Shown in pieces: positions 15,050-25,007 of a DNA stretch of 60,956 bases. The stretch comes from JBLHOS01 sp047623825 (lineage in GTDB: Bacteria; Pseudomonadota; Alphaproteobacteria; Rhodobacterales; Rhodobacteraceae), in contig JBLHOS010000006.1 in assembly GCA_047623825.1 (NCBI GenBank), positions 1-60,956 on the forward strand, in the 5' to 3' direction. Position 1 is the first letter of the stretch. Each line of letters starts with the position of its first letter. Position numbers and translations under genes: made by a program. The notes under the pieces were generated by a model, which searched no databases, was not told the origin of the DNA, and saw only the letters and a list, made by a program, of their open reading frames with translations.

Positions 15050-17284
15050 ATGACCAGCATTTCCGACGTGACAGAAGGCCCAGTGCTGGCAGAAGGCGTC
15101 GATGAGGAGCCCGTTGAAAGTAATCGGAGGATCTTCACCGGTAACTCATTTATTCTTGTTGCGACCTTATCGGCACTCTATGCGGCCTTCCACATGGCCG
15201 CATTGAATGGCTTTTCGATCCGCGGCGTGACCGGAATTGATATTCCGTTCCTGCCCCGCTTTCCGATGGAAACCTGGAATTTTCGGATCGTGCATGTGGC
15301 CGGTGCCCTTGGCCTTGGCTTCATGCTGTATTCTGCGCGAACCTTTAACGACACTGAGCGCCGCGAGACGCCGATGCTGGGTTACATCGCCTATGCGCTG
15401 ATGATCCCTGCGTTTTATTCGATCATGACCGCGCTTAGCTTTGCAAACGACATTGCGGGCGGTGTGATGTGGAATGGTCTGGATCAAGGCATTCGGTCGC
15501 GTGAAATTTATCACTACGGCCTGCCCCTGATTGTGGCGACTGCCGGTGCGATTGTCCTTGGTTGGTTTCATCGCCGTGACCGCGCTGGTTTCTCGGCACC
15601 TGATGTTGTGCTGGCGTTATGCTCCATTTCTGTCGCCGTTTATCTGATCACGATATTTGGAACATTGATGCGTAACTCGACGGGAACACCCTTTGCCCCG
15701 ATCGGGATGTCGATTGCAGCGGTCGCTGGTACTGCATTGATTATGGAGCTGACGCGCCGCGTGGCGGGCCTTGCCCTCATCATCATCGCCGGTGTGTTTT
15801 TGGTTTATGTCTTTACCGGCGATCAGCTTCCCGGTTTTTTGAACGCCCCCAATATCTCATGGCAGCGGTTTTTCAGCCAAGTCTACACTGATGCCGGAAT
15901 TCTTGGGCCAACAACGGCCGTGTCCTCAACCTATATCATCCTGTTTATCATCTTTGCAGCGTTCCTTCAGGCGTCCAAAGTTGGCGACTATTTCGTCAAC
16001 TTTGCCTTCGCGGTCGCAGGACGCTCACGCGGGGGACCAGCCAAAGTGGCGATCTTCGCATCCGGTCTGATGGGCATGATCAACGGAACATCTGCGGGCA
16101 ACGTTGTTGCGACCGGGTCGCTAACAATTCCATTAATGAAAAAGGTCGGTTATCCAAAGAAAACCGCCGGTGCCGTTGAGGCTGCGGCCTCTACCGGCGG
16201 TCAAATCATGCCCCCGATCATGGGTGCAGGCGCGTTCATCATGGCGGAGATCACCGGCATCGCCTACCAAGATATCGCCATTGCAGCGATCATCCCAGCG
16301 ATCCTGTATTTCGTATCTATTTACTTCATGGTCGATTTTGAGGCTGCTAAACTGGGCATGCGCGGCATGCGTGAAGATGAGTTGCCAAAACTCAAAGAGA
16401 TGGTGCGCCGGGTCTTTTTGTTCTTACCGATCATCATTCTGATCGCGGCCCTGTTTATGGGATATTCGGTGATCCGGGCGGGCACGCTGGCCACGGCCTC
16501 CGCTGCGGTTGTGTCTTGGCTAACACCTTACCGAATGGGGTTCCGGTCGATCATCAAGGCGTTTGAGCTGGCAGGCGTCATGGCGATCCAGATCATTGCA
16601 GTATGTGCATGCGCAGGTATCATCGTCGGAGTTATCTCGCTGACCGGCGTTGGCGCTCGGTTTTCCTCGCTGTTGTTGGGTGTAGCTGAGTCGTCACAAC
16701 TGTTGGCGCTGTTCTTTGCGATGTGTATCTCGATCTTGCTTGGCATGGGTATGCCGACCACTGCGGCCTATGCGGTCGCAGCGTCCGTTGTGGCGCCGGG
16801 TCTGGTGCAACTGGGTATTCCACTGCTGACCGCGCACTTCTTTGTCTTCTACTTCGCTGTGGTCTCGGCCATCACGCCCCCCGTGGCGCTGGCCAGTTAT
16901 GCCGCAGCTGGCATATCTGGGGCTAATCCGATGGAGACATCTGTCGCATCGTTCAAGATAGGGATCTCTGCCTTCGTCGTGCCGTTCATGTTCTTCTATA
17001 ATGGGGCGATCTTGATGGATGGCACCTGGTTTGAGGTCATCCGGGCCGGCATCACCGCGACGTTTGGTGTGTTCTTGCTAAGCGCCGGTATCCAAGGCTG
17101 GTTCATGGGGGCACTGGCCGTTTGGTTCTTGCGTGTCGCCTTGGTGATTGCGGCCCTGTTCATGATCGAAGGCGGGTGGCTCACAGACCTAATCGGGGTG
17201 GCCGCAGCAGGCGGGATCTGGTTCATCCAGCGCGTCGTTAAACCCACACCCGGCGCGATTATCCCGGTGCGCGGCGCAGATTAG
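15050..17284 (+). CDS. TRAP transporter permease, fused small and large subunits (TAXI type)
   Basis: A 744-residue integral membrane protein fusing the DctQ-like 4-helix domain (about residues 35-250) and the DctM-like large domain. DctM signatures include GLMGMINGTSAGNVVATGSL, EAAASTGGQIMPPIMGAGAF and a second copy-like region CISILLGMGMPTTAAYAVAA with AVVSAITPPVALASYAAAGI. It should import an organic solute using the sodium gradient, with the TAXI protein at 11159-12148 as partner. The start at 15050 has AGGGGGA upstream; an ATG at 15020 has a weaker site. The P450 gene follows 14 bases later. Confidence 0.93.
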   Translation: MTSISDVTEGPVLAEGVDEEPVESNRRIFTGNSFILVATLSALYAAFHMAALNGFSIRGVTGIDIPFLPRFPMETWNFRIVHVAGALGLGFMLYSARTFNDTERRETPMLGYIAYALMIPAFYSIMTALSFANDIAGGVMWNGLDQGIRSREIYHYGLPLIVATAGAIVLGWFHRRDRAGFSAPDVVLALCSISVAVYLITIFGTLMRNSTGTPFAPIGMSIAAVAGTALIMELTRRVAGLALIIIAGVFLVYVFTGDQLPGFLNAPNISWQRFFSQVYTDAGILGPTTAVSSTYIILFIIFAAFLQASKVGDYFVNFAFAVAGRSRGGPAKVAIFASGLMGMINGTSAGNVVATGSLTIPLMKKVGYPKKTAGAVEAAASTGGQIMPPIMGAGAFIMAEITGIAYQDIAIAAIIPAILYFVSIYFMVDFEAAKLGMRGMREDELPKLKEMVRRVFLFLPIIILIAALFMGYSVIRAGTLATASAAVVSWLTPYRMGFRSIIKAFELAGVMAIQIIAVCACAGIIVGVISLTGVGARFSSLLLGVAESSQLLALFFAMCISILLGMGMPTTAAYAVAASVVAPGLVQLGIPLLTAHFFVFYFAVVSAITPPVALASYAAAGISGANPMETSVASFKIGISAFVVPFMFFYNGAILMDGTWFEVIRAGITATFGVFLLSAGIQGWFMGALAVWFLRVALVIAALFMIEGGWLTDLIGVAAAGGIWFIQRVVKPTPGAIIPVRGAD

Positions 17285-17298
17285 ATCGATCAACTGCC

Positions 17299-18483
17299 AT
17301 GGAGCACGTGTCACAATCACCAACGGATCTGAGATTTGTCCAAGACCCCTACCCCTTTTATGCGGCCGCCCGCCTCCATGGTGATCTGGTCTATTGGACT
17401 GACTACAAAATTCCCTGCGCGGTCAGCCACCGCGCAGTTGCAGCCCTTCTGAAAGATCGCCGTTTTGGAAGGGAGGAACCTGAGGAACGGCGCAAACCGA
17501 TCCCAGAGCATTTGCGCGCCTTTTACGCGGTTGAGGCCCATTCAATGTTGGAGTTGGAGCCGCCACACCATACGCGATTGCGTGCGCTGGTGCTGCGCGC
17601 ATTTACCTCTCGCCGGATCAAGGAACTGGCGCCTGAGATTTCGACCTTATGCCATCAACTGGTCGATCAGTTCCCCGACGACGGGCCATTCGATCTGCTG
17701 ACGCATTACGCGCAACATTTGCCGGTTATCATCATTGCGCGGTTACTGGGTGTCCCCGAAGACATGGCGCCAGACCTATTGCGCTGGTCCAACGCGATGG
17801 TGGGCATGTATCAGGCTGGCAGATCGCGCGTTGATGAGGATCTTGCGATCACTGCAACTGAAGAGTTCGTTGCCTTTTTGCGCCGCTATGTGCGGGACCG
17901 CCGGGCCGATCCGCGTGACGATCTGATCAGCCACCTGATCGCGGCTGAGGACGACGGGCAAAAGCTGAGCACCGATGAGTTGATCACCACTTGTATCTTG
18001 CTGTTGAATGCGGGCCATGAAGCCACAGTTCACACGCTTGGAAATGGGGTCAAGGCGCTCCTGGAAACAGGTCATCGCCCCGGCTCAGACCCTGCCCCAA
18101 TGATTGAGGAGATCCTGCGTTACGACCCGCCGCTGCATATGTTCACGCGGTATGCCTATGAGCGGGTTGAGGTCTTTGGCCACATCTTTGAGCGCGGGGA
18201 TGAAGTTGGCCTTATGCTGGCCTCGGCCGGGCGAGATCATAGCATCTATGATGCGCCAGACGACTTTCGTACTAACAGAACCGGCCCTGCAAACCTAGCC
18301 TTCGGGGGGGGGCTGCATTTTTGCGTCGGCGCACCGCTGGCCCGTCTGGAATTGCAGATTGCGCTGCCGATTTTGTTCGATCGGTGCCCAACACTGGCCC
18401 TGACTCAAGCGCCACAATACGCCAACATCTTTCACTTCCACGGGCTGTCAGCCCTGATGGTCAATAAAACCGAAAAACTGTAG
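17299..18483 (+). CDS. Cytochrome P450
   Basis: A 394-residue soluble bacterial P450. The I-helix oxygen-activation motif AGHEAT is at residues 238-243, the K-helix ExxR at 271-274 (EILR), and the heme-binding loop FGGGLHFCVG has the axial Cys at 342. It is complete. The N-terminus SQSPTDLRFVQDPYPFYAAA is of the CYP107/CYP102-unrelated soluble class common in Rhodobacterales. It starts 14 bases after the TRAP permease, with no clear ribosome-binding site, so translation may be coupled. No ferredoxin or ferredoxin reductase is nearby, so redox partners must come from elsewhere. The substrate is unknown. Confidence 0.93.
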   Translation: MEHVSQSPTDLRFVQDPYPFYAAARLHGDLVYWTDYKIPCAVSHRAVAALLKDRRFGREEPEERRKPIPEHLRAFYAVEAHSMLELEPPHHTRLRALVLRAFTSRRIKELAPEISTLCHQLVDQFPDDGPFDLLTHYAQHLPVIIIARLLGVPEDMAPDLLRWSNAMVGMYQAGRSRVDEDLAITATEEFVAFLRRYVRDRRADPRDDLISHLIAAEDDGQKLSTDELITTCILLLNAGHEATVHTLGNGVKALLETGHRPGSDPAPMIEEILRYDPPLHMFTRYAYERVEVFGHIFERGDEVGLMLASAGRDHSIYDAPDDFRTNRTGPANLAFGGGLHFCVGAPLARLELQIALPILFDRCPTLALTQAPQYANIFHFHGLSALMVNKTEKL

Positions 18484-18548
18484 TTTCACACAACGAAAAC
18501 CGGTAACGGCTGCGTCCTTAACTCAGGCAGCAGCGTCACCCCCGGGCA

Positions 18549-21410
18549 TCACTCTGCGGCCGCGACCCTCTTGGACGTCAGCATCGGTTTGAGATAGTTG
18601 CCAGTGTAAGACGCCTCAATCTCGGCGACATCTTCAGGCGTTCCGACCGCCACGATCTTGCCGCCGCCATCCCCACCCTCTGGGCCGATATCAATGATCC
18701 AGTCAGCGGTTTTGATGACATCAAGATTGTGTTCAATCACGATAACCGTATTGCCGCTGTCGACCAATTCATGAAGCACTTCCAACAACTTGCGAACATC
18801 CTCAAAATGCAGGCCGGTAGTGGGTTCATCCAAAATATACAGCGTGCGCCCGGTTGAGCGTTTTGACAGTTCCTTGGATAATTTGACGCGCTGCGCCTCA
18901 CCACCCGAAAGGGTCGTCGCCTGCTGTCCGACCTTAATATACCCCAAGCCGACCCGAACCAGTGCGTCCATCTTTTCGCGGATCGTTGGCACCGCCTTGA
19001 AAAAGACCTGCGCATCCTCAACCGTCATATCCAGCACATTGGCAATCGACATGCCCTTGAACTTGATCTCAAGGGTTTCGCGGTTATAGCGTGCGCCACT
19101 GCACGTCTCGCAGGTGACGTAGACATCGGGCAGAAAATGCATTTCGATCTTGATGACGCCGTCGCCCTGACAGGCCTCACAGCGTCCACCTTTGACGTTA
19201 AAGCTAAAGCGGCCCGGCTTGTACCCGCGTGTCTTGGACTCTGGCAGACCAGCAAACCAATCGCGAATAGGCGTGAAGGCCCCAGTGTATGTCGCCGGAT
19301 TAGATCGAGGCGTCCGCCCGATCGCACGCTGATCAATATCGATGACTTTATCCAGATACTCCAACCCCTTGATCGTCTCACAGGGGGCGGGCGTCTGGCG
19401 CGCACCGTTCAGTTTCATTGAAGCGGTTTTGAACAAAGTCTCAATCGTCAGCGTGGATTTGCCGCCACCAGAGACACCGGTCACACAGACAAATTTTGCC
19501 AACGGAAACTCGGCTGTGACATCCTGCAAGTTGTTGCCAGTCGCCTTGACCACGGTGACCGATTTCTTGTTGCCTTCGCGCCGGAAGGCAGGCACCGCAA
19601 TCTCGCGCACACCCGCCAGATATTGCCCCGTCATCGACATTGGATTGGCGATGATCTCCTCGGGCGTTCCCTTTGCCACAACCTGACCGCCGTGCACACC
19701 CGCACCCGGGCCAATGTCAAAGACATAGTCAGCCTCACGAATAGCCTCTTCATCATGCTCGACCACGATCACCGTATTGCCTTGATCGCGCAGATTTTTT
19801 AGCGTGATTAAAAGCCGGTCATTGTCGCGTTGATGCAACCCGATCGACGGCTCATCCAAGACATACAGCACACCGGTCAAACCTGATCCGATCTGGCTGG
19901 CCAACCGGATCCGCTGACTTTCGCCGCCAGACAGCGTGCCTGAGTTGCGCGATAGAGTCAGATATTCCAACCCAACATTGTTCAAAAAGCCTAACCGCTC
20001 TCCAATTTCCTTCAGGATCGCGCGCGCAATCTCATTTTTCTGGACAGTCAGACTGTCGGGCACGGTTGCGCACCAATCTGCGGCCTCCCGGATCGACATC
20101 TGAACCACTTGGCCCACATGCAGGCCAGCGATTTTCACCGCCAAAGCCTCGGGTCTCAGACGATAGCCGCTACAGGTCATGCAACTGCGGTTGTTTTGAT
20201 AGCGCTCAAACTCTTCGCGGATCCAGGCACTATCGGTTTCGCGGTAGCGCCGTTCCATGTTCGGGATCACGCCCTCAAAACTACGCGTCACCTGATAAAC
20301 CCGGCCACCTTCATCATAGCGGAACCCGATCTCATCATCACCCGAGCCACGCAAGAACACGTTTTGGATTTCCAGGGGGATGTCTTTCCAAGGCGTTTTG
20401 GCAGGGAATTTGTAATGTTTGGCAATCGACTCGATCGTTTGCAGGAAATAAGGCGATTTGCCTTTGCGCCAAGGCGCAAGTGCGCCGTCTTCCAGTGTCA
20501 ATTGGGCATCAGGTACAACGAGACGTTCATCAAAGAACAGCTCAACCCCTAGGCCATCACACGCAGGACAGGCCCCGAAAGGTGCGTTAAACGAAAACAG
20601 ACGCGGCTCAATTTCCGGGATGGTAAAGCCAGACACCGGACAGGCGAATTTTTCGGAAAACGTGATGCGCTCAGGCTCCCCGTCCGCTGGTGCGGTTTCC
20701 AAAATGGCGATACCATCGGCAAGGTTCAAAGCTGTGCGCAGACTGTCAGCCAGTCGCGTCTCCAGCCCTTCGCGCACCACGATCCTGTCGACGACTACGT
20801 CGATGTCGTGGCGGTATTTCTTGTCCAGCGTCGGCGGCTCATCCAGCTCATAAAACTCACCGTCAACTTTGACGCGCTGAAAGCCTTGTTTGCGCAGCTC
20901 CAGAAATTCCTTGCGGTATTCGCCTTTGCGGTCGCGAACAATCGGGGCCAACAGATAGCCGCGCATCCCCTGCTCCATCTGCATGACCCGATCGACCATG
21001 TCTTGGATCTGCTGCGCCTCAATCGGCAGGCCCGTGGCCGGGCTGAACGGTGTGCCGACGCGCGCGAATAGCAGCCGCATGTAATCGTAAATCTCAGTGA
21101 CTGTGCCGACGGTCGAGCGCGGGTTCTTTGAAGTCGTCTTTTGCTCAATTGAGATTGCAGGGCTTAGTCCTGAGATATGATCGACGTCAGGTTTTTGCAT
21201 GATGTCGAGGAACTGGCGCGCATAAGCGCTTAGCGATTCCACATAGCGCCGCTGACCTTCGGCATAGATCGTATCAAACGCGAGGCTGGATTTACCTGAG
21301 CCGCTAAGACCGGTAATTACCACCAACTTATCACGTGGAATATCGACATCAATATTTTTGAGGTTGTGTTCGCGCGCGCCGCGCACCTCGATCATTTTCT
21401 GCTCAGGCAT
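18549..21410 (-). CDS. uvrA: Excinuclease ABC subunit A
   Basis: A 953-residue UvrA, the damage-recognition ATPase of nucleotide excision repair. Both Walker A motifs are present (GLSGSGKSS near residue 33, and GVSGGGKST in the second half), both ABC signatures (LSGGESQRIRLASQIG and LSGGEAQRVKLSKEL), and the zinc-binding pairs CPACDGLG, CEACQGDG and CETCSG. The ATG at 21408-21410 follows GGAGGG; the upstream extension in the same frame is not coding. Converges with the P450 gene. Length is normal. Confidence 0.98.
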   Translation of the reverse strand: MPEQKMIEVRGAREHNLKNIDVDIPRDKLVVITGLSGSGKSSLAFDTIYAEGQRRYVESLSAYARQFLDIMQKPDVDHISGLSPAISIEQKTTSKNPRSTVGTVTEIYDYMRLLFARVGTPFSPATGLPIEAQQIQDMVDRVMQMEQGMRGYLLAPIVRDRKGEYRKEFLELRKQGFQRVKVDGEFYELDEPPTLDKKYRHDIDVVVDRIVVREGLETRLADSLRTALNLADGIAILETAPADGEPERITFSEKFACPVSGFTIPEIEPRLFSFNAPFGACPACDGLGVELFFDERLVVPDAQLTLEDGALAPWRKGKSPYFLQTIESIAKHYKFPAKTPWKDIPLEIQNVFLRGSGDDEIGFRYDEGGRVYQVTRSFEGVIPNMERRYRETDSAWIREEFERYQNNRSCMTCSGYRLRPEALAVKIAGLHVGQVVQMSIREAADWCATVPDSLTVQKNEIARAILKEIGERLGFLNNVGLEYLTLSRNSGTLSGGESQRIRLASQIGSGLTGVLYVLDEPSIGLHQRDNDRLLITLKNLRDQGNTVIVVEHDEEAIREADYVFDIGPGAGVHGGQVVAKGTPEEIIANPMSMTGQYLAGVREIAVPAFRREGNKKSVTVVKATGNNLQDVTAEFPLAKFVCVTGVSGGGKSTLTIETLFKTASMKLNGARQTPAPCETIKGLEYLDKVIDIDQRAIGRTPRSNPATYTGAFTPIRDWFAGLPESKTRGYKPGRFSFNVKGGRCEACQGDGVIKIEMHFLPDVYVTCETCSGARYNRETLEIKFKGMSIANVLDMTVEDAQVFFKAVPTIREKMDALVRVGLGYIKVGQQATTLSGGEAQRVKLSKELSKRSTGRTLYILDEPTTGLHFEDVRKLLEVLHELVDSGNTVIVIEHNLDVIKTADWIIDIGPEGGDGGGKIVAVGTPEDVAEIEASYTGNYLKPMLTSKRVAAAE

Positions 21411-21539
21411 GCTGCCCTCCGTCAAGTGTTGCACATAACGTAGGCGCGCGTTGGCGAGTCTCCAATGCGAAATTGAGAACAAAAAGTAAACGCGGCAACT
21501 TGTCCCCAATTTTTGTGGCGAATGCACGGGTCAAAGGCG

Positions 21540-22730
21540 TTACTGACCCGTTTGACGCCGCGAGATGGAGGCGCCGTCCCGCTTTGGTCGCACCAAAACC
21601 ATCCAAACCACAACCGCACCAACCAGCGAAATAACGATCGTCAGCCCCAAAAGGCCGGTCGCACCCGCAGTTGCTAAAAAATATGCAAACAGCGGCGTAC
21701 CACTGGTCGTGCCGACATTGCCCAATTGTGCGACAGCACCGTTGGCCTCAGCTCGATTGGCTGCAGTCTCGTTCAGTGCCGGGATCGCCGCAAAGGACGC
21801 ACCCGGCACGATCCCTATCGAGATAAACAGAGGAACAATTATCCATATTGCCACAGCCTGCGACGCAAAAATCAGACCCCCTGCGCCAAATGCAGTGGCA
21901 CAGAATGACAAAACCACCAAACGCGACGGATGTATCCAGCGCACCAACCATCCTGCCAGAAAGGTACCAATGAGGGCCAACAGCGGTAAGCTGGCCGCTA
22001 GAGCAGCGCCCGAGCCGGTGGTCAAACCGAGCGACGGCAGGAACGTCAAAAGTGCGACGAACATCAGCGTATGCCAGAAAAACCCAAGTGCAGGTCCAAA
22101 CCGCGCCGGATCGCGATACAGTGTTTCATGGGCTGCCCAAAACCCCGGCCATGGCAGGCGTCGGGTCGGAATGTGAGAGATCGCGCGCGTCGCAATCAGC
22201 CCTGCCAGCATCATCAAGCCGCCATGCACGATAAAAACGCCAGACAGCCCGCGCCATGCCAAGATCGGCGGGATCACTAAGGACGTCAGCGCGAATGAAA
22301 CCCCAAAGAAACTTGCCCAAAGTGCCATAACCATTGGCTGATCTTTTCGGGTACTGATCTCAGCCATCAAAACGGGTGCCGCGACAACCAATGACAAATG
22401 TGCCGCCCCTTCCAAAAGGCGAGCCGCCAGAAGTAACTGAAAAGGCGGCAAAAAGCTTTGTACCAATGACATTGCACCACCAAAAAACAGCGCAGCTAAC
22501 AGCACAGTACGCGGGCCGATCCGGCCAACGACCATGCCCGCAACAGCCCCAAAAACGATGCCAACTGCGCCGACGAACGACACCACGAGCGCCAATTGCG
22601 TATCGGGCAACACGTAGGCATCGCGCAGCGCCTCAAAAGCCAAGGACACTTTGCCAAATTGCGCCGCTGAGAGCAGCCCAATGCCCCAAAGCAGAAACAC
22701 CTGACACCAATCTGTGGATTTTTCGATCAT
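21540..22730 (-). CDS. MFS transporter (CynX/NimT-like)
   Basis: A 396-residue major facilitator protein with about 12 hydrophobic segments. Its N-terminus is WCQVFLLWGIGLLSAAQFGK and the first loop motif is MVVGRIGPRTVLLAALFFGG. The fifth helix region RLLEGAAHLSLVVAAPVLMA is typical of CynX-type permeases. The substrate cannot be assigned. It sits between lpdA and uvrA on the minus strand, 129 bases upstream of the uvrA start. Confidence 0.85.
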   Translation of the reverse strand: MIEKSTDWCQVFLLWGIGLLSAAQFGKVSLAFEALRDAYVLPDTQLALVVSFVGAVGIVFGAVAGMVVGRIGPRTVLLAALFFGGAMSLVQSFLPPFQLLLAARLLEGAAHLSLVVAAPVLMAEISTRKDQPMVMALWASFFGVSFALTSLVIPPILAWRGLSGVFIVHGGLMMLAGLIATRAISHIPTRRLPWPGFWAAHETLYRDPARFGPALGFFWHTLMFVALLTFLPSLGLTTGSGAALAASLPLLALIGTFLAGWLVRWIHPSRLVVLSFCATAFGAGGLIFASQAVAIWIIVPLFISIGIVPGASFAAIPALNETAANRAEANGAVAQLGNVGTTSGTPLFAYFLATAGATGLLGLTIVISLVGAVVVWMVLVRPKRDGASISRRQTGQ

Positions 22731-22792
22731 AAAAATGCCATGCCACTCGCCCTGCAGCCGGTCAAGCGCCGGAAATTTTTGAGATAAAAAAA

Positions 22793-22814
22793 GGGCGGCC
22801 CAACAGGACCGCCC
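22793..22814 (-). terminator. Rho-independent terminator after lpdA
   Basis: On the minus strand a GC-rich stem (GGGCGGTCC pairing with GGCCGCCC) is followed by TTTTTTT, 25 bases after the lpdA stop. It separates lpdA from the downstream MFS gene. Confidence 0.88.
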
Positions 22815-22839
22815 GATGACACCTGCGTCGCCGCATTGC

Positions 22840-24237
22840 CTACATATGGATTACGCGACCGTAGGCGTCCAACACTGACTCGTGCATCATCTCTGACAGT
22901 GTTGGGTGCGGGAAGATCGTTTCCATCAAATCCTCTTCGGTGGTTTCCAGCTTCTGGCCAATCACATAGCCTTGGATCAGCTCAGTCACCTCAGCGCCGA
23001 TCATGTGCGCACCCAGCAACTCACCTGTTTTCTCGTCGAAAATGGTCTTGACCATGCCCTCAGCCTCACCAAGTGCGATGGCTTTGCCGTTGCCGATAAA
23101 CGGGAAACGTCCAACTTTGACCTTATAACCCGCCTCTTTGGCTTTGGCCTCGGTCATCCCGACACTGGCAACCTGTGGGTAGCAGTACGTGCAGCCTGCG
23201 ATACTGCCGGGCTTGATCGGATGGACCTTGTTTTTGCCCGCAATCAGTTCGGCTACCATTGACCCCTCATGGGAGGCTTTGTGAGCCAACCAAGGCGCGC
23301 CCGCGATGTCGCCGATTGCAAAGACGCCCTCAACGCCTGTACGGCAAAACTCATCCGTGACCACGTGGGTCCGGTCAACCGTAACACCCAAAGCCTCCAG
23401 GCCCAGACCTTCGGTATTACCAACGATACCAACTGCTGAGATCACAGTATCAAACTCATGTTTCTCGACCTTACCGCCCACCTCGATATGCGCAGTGACC
23501 GAAGTCTTGCCGCGATCAAGCTGTTTGACGATGGCCTTTTGCAAGATCTTCATGCCCTGCTTTTCAAAGCTTTTCTTGGCGAAGGCCGAAATTTCTTCGT
23601 CCTCGACGGGCAGAATGCGGTCCATCACCTCAACCACCGTCGTGTCTGCACCCAGTGTGTTGTAAAAGCTGGCAAATTCGATGCCGATGGCGCCCGATCC
23701 GATCACCAATAATTTCTTCGGCATATGCTTGGGGACAAGCGCGTCTTTATAGGCCCAAACCCGATCACTGTCGGCCTCAAGACCCGGCAATTCGCGGGCA
23801 CGCGCGCCGGTCGCCAAAATGATGTTTTTGGCCGTTAGCTCTTCGACACCTTTGTCGGTCGTAACACTTACCTTGCCTTTTGTGGGCACGGTCGCTGTGC
23901 CCATAAAGACTGGGATTTTATTCTTTTTCATCAAATGCCCAATGCCTGAACTTAGCTGATGGGCGATCCCGCGCGAGCGTTTGACCACCGCGTCCAGATC
24001 ATAACTGACATTGTCTGCGCTTAGGCCAAATTCCTTGGCGCGGTGCATCAGATGATACACTTCTGCGCTGCGCAGCATGGCCTTGGTCGGGATACAGCCC
24101 CAATTCAGGCAGATGCCACCAAGATGCTCCCGCTCGATGATCGCGACCTTGAGGCCCAATTGGCTGGCCCGTATGGCAGCTACATACCCGCCTGGACCGG
24201 CACCGATCACAACAACGTCAAAGCTTTTGTCAGCCAC
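22840..24237 (-). CDS. lpdA: Dihydrolipoyl dehydrogenase
   Basis: A 465-residue E3 flavoprotein of the 2-oxo acid dehydrogenase complexes. The N-terminal FAD motif is VVVIGAGPGGYVAAIRA. The redox-active disulfide is in GGICLNWGCIPTKAM, the NAD-binding GxGxxG is VIGSGAIGIEFAS, and the C-terminal catalytic His is in PHPTLSEMMHESV. The start codon is GTG at 24235-24237 with GGAGGA at ideal spacing. The E1 and E2 genes are not adjacent, so this is a separate E3 gene, and which complex it serves cannot be told. A terminator follows. Confidence 0.97.
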   Translation of the reverse strand: MADKSFDVVVIGAGPGGYVAAIRASQLGLKVAIIEREHLGGICLNWGCIPTKAMLRSAEVYHLMHRAKEFGLSADNVSYDLDAVVKRSRGIAHQLSSGIGHLMKKNKIPVFMGTATVPTKGKVSVTTDKGVEELTAKNIILATGARARELPGLEADSDRVWAYKDALVPKHMPKKLLVIGSGAIGIEFASFYNTLGADTTVVEVMDRILPVEDEEISAFAKKSFEKQGMKILQKAIVKQLDRGKTSVTAHIEVGGKVEKHEFDTVISAVGIVGNTEGLGLEALGVTVDRTHVVTDEFCRTGVEGVFAIGDIAGAPWLAHKASHEGSMVAELIAGKNKVHPIKPGSIAGCTYCYPQVASVGMTEAKAKEAGYKVKVGRFPFIGNGKAIALGEAEGMVKTIFDEKTGELLGAHMIGAEVTELIQGYVIGQKLETTEEDLMETIFPHPTLSEMMHESVLDAYGRVIHM

Positions 24238-24398
24238 GGCCGATCCTCCAATTCGAAATTTTGTTTAGCATTAAACTACTTTTTCGGGCGCGACAATCAA
24301 ACCCTATGCATTGCATGGTCGCATGCCAGTCCGCACTTCGTCAAATGCACGAAATTTGCGGGCATAGGCTGCTGCCACACTCCGAGTTTTGCCGTTCG

Positions 24399-24980
24399 TC
24401 AGGCTGCCGCCTTTAACTTTTCAACAACAGCGCCATAGCTGCCCTGTGCCAGGAACTCTGCCTCCAGCACGGTTGTCTTGCGGCAAAGGGCTGCGTTGCG
24501 AAACGGGAAACGTCCAAACCTGCGGATGACTTCGCGATGCGCACGCGCATGAAGGATCTTGTCCTCGCGCCCAATTGGCATCCGCTCACACATCAGGCGA
24601 ACAGCATGGTCCTGATCCGACAGAATTTCAGAATGCATGAAAGGCATGTAGAAAAATTCGCGCTCAGGCTCTGACGTGCGCATGTCCCAGCCGTGATCCA
24701 GCGCGTAACACGCCGCTGTCTTAGCCGCACGGTCGGTCGCAAAGGCCCGCGGATCGTCGCGAAACATGTTGCGGGGGAATTGATCCAGCAAGATGACAAG
24801 GGCCAGGGCTTTTCGTGGATGACCAGCCCAATCTGCCAAGCGACCAGCCAGCCCCTCTTCCCACAACGCTCCAAAATTTTGGCGAATTTCCTCATCAAAC
24901 GCATCGTCGCGCTTGTACCATTTTTCAGGACCAGCTTGGTCGATCCAAAAGGACAGGACGTCCTCTGAATTATGTCTCAT
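24399..24980 (-). CDS. DUF924 family protein
   Basis: A 193-residue DUF924 protein: EDVLSFWIDQAGPEKWYKRD at the start, then VILLDQFPRNMFRDDPRAFA and EREFFYMPFMHSEILSDQDH, the family's conserved blocks. The fold is helical; it has been compared with TPR-like proteins, but the role is unknown. A GGAGAG site precedes the ATG. It begins 27 bases after the stop of the MFS gene upstream, so the two are probably co-transcribed. Confidence 0.9.
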   Translation of the reverse strand: MRHNSEDVLSFWIDQAGPEKWYKRDDAFDEEIRQNFGALWEEGLAGRLADWAGHPRKALALVILLDQFPRNMFRDDPRAFATDRAAKTAACYALDHGWDMRTSEPEREFFYMPFMHSEILSDQDHAVRLMCERMPIGREDKILHARAHREVIRRFGRFPFRNAALCRKTTVLEAEFLAQGSYGAVVEKLKAAA

Positions 24981-25007
24981 TTTACTCTCCTCCTGTGCGG
25001 TACCCTC

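Noticed and set aside
20066..20590. 174-codon plus-strand ORF in uvrA
   Set aside because: Shadow of UvrA, which is complete and clear on the minus strand.
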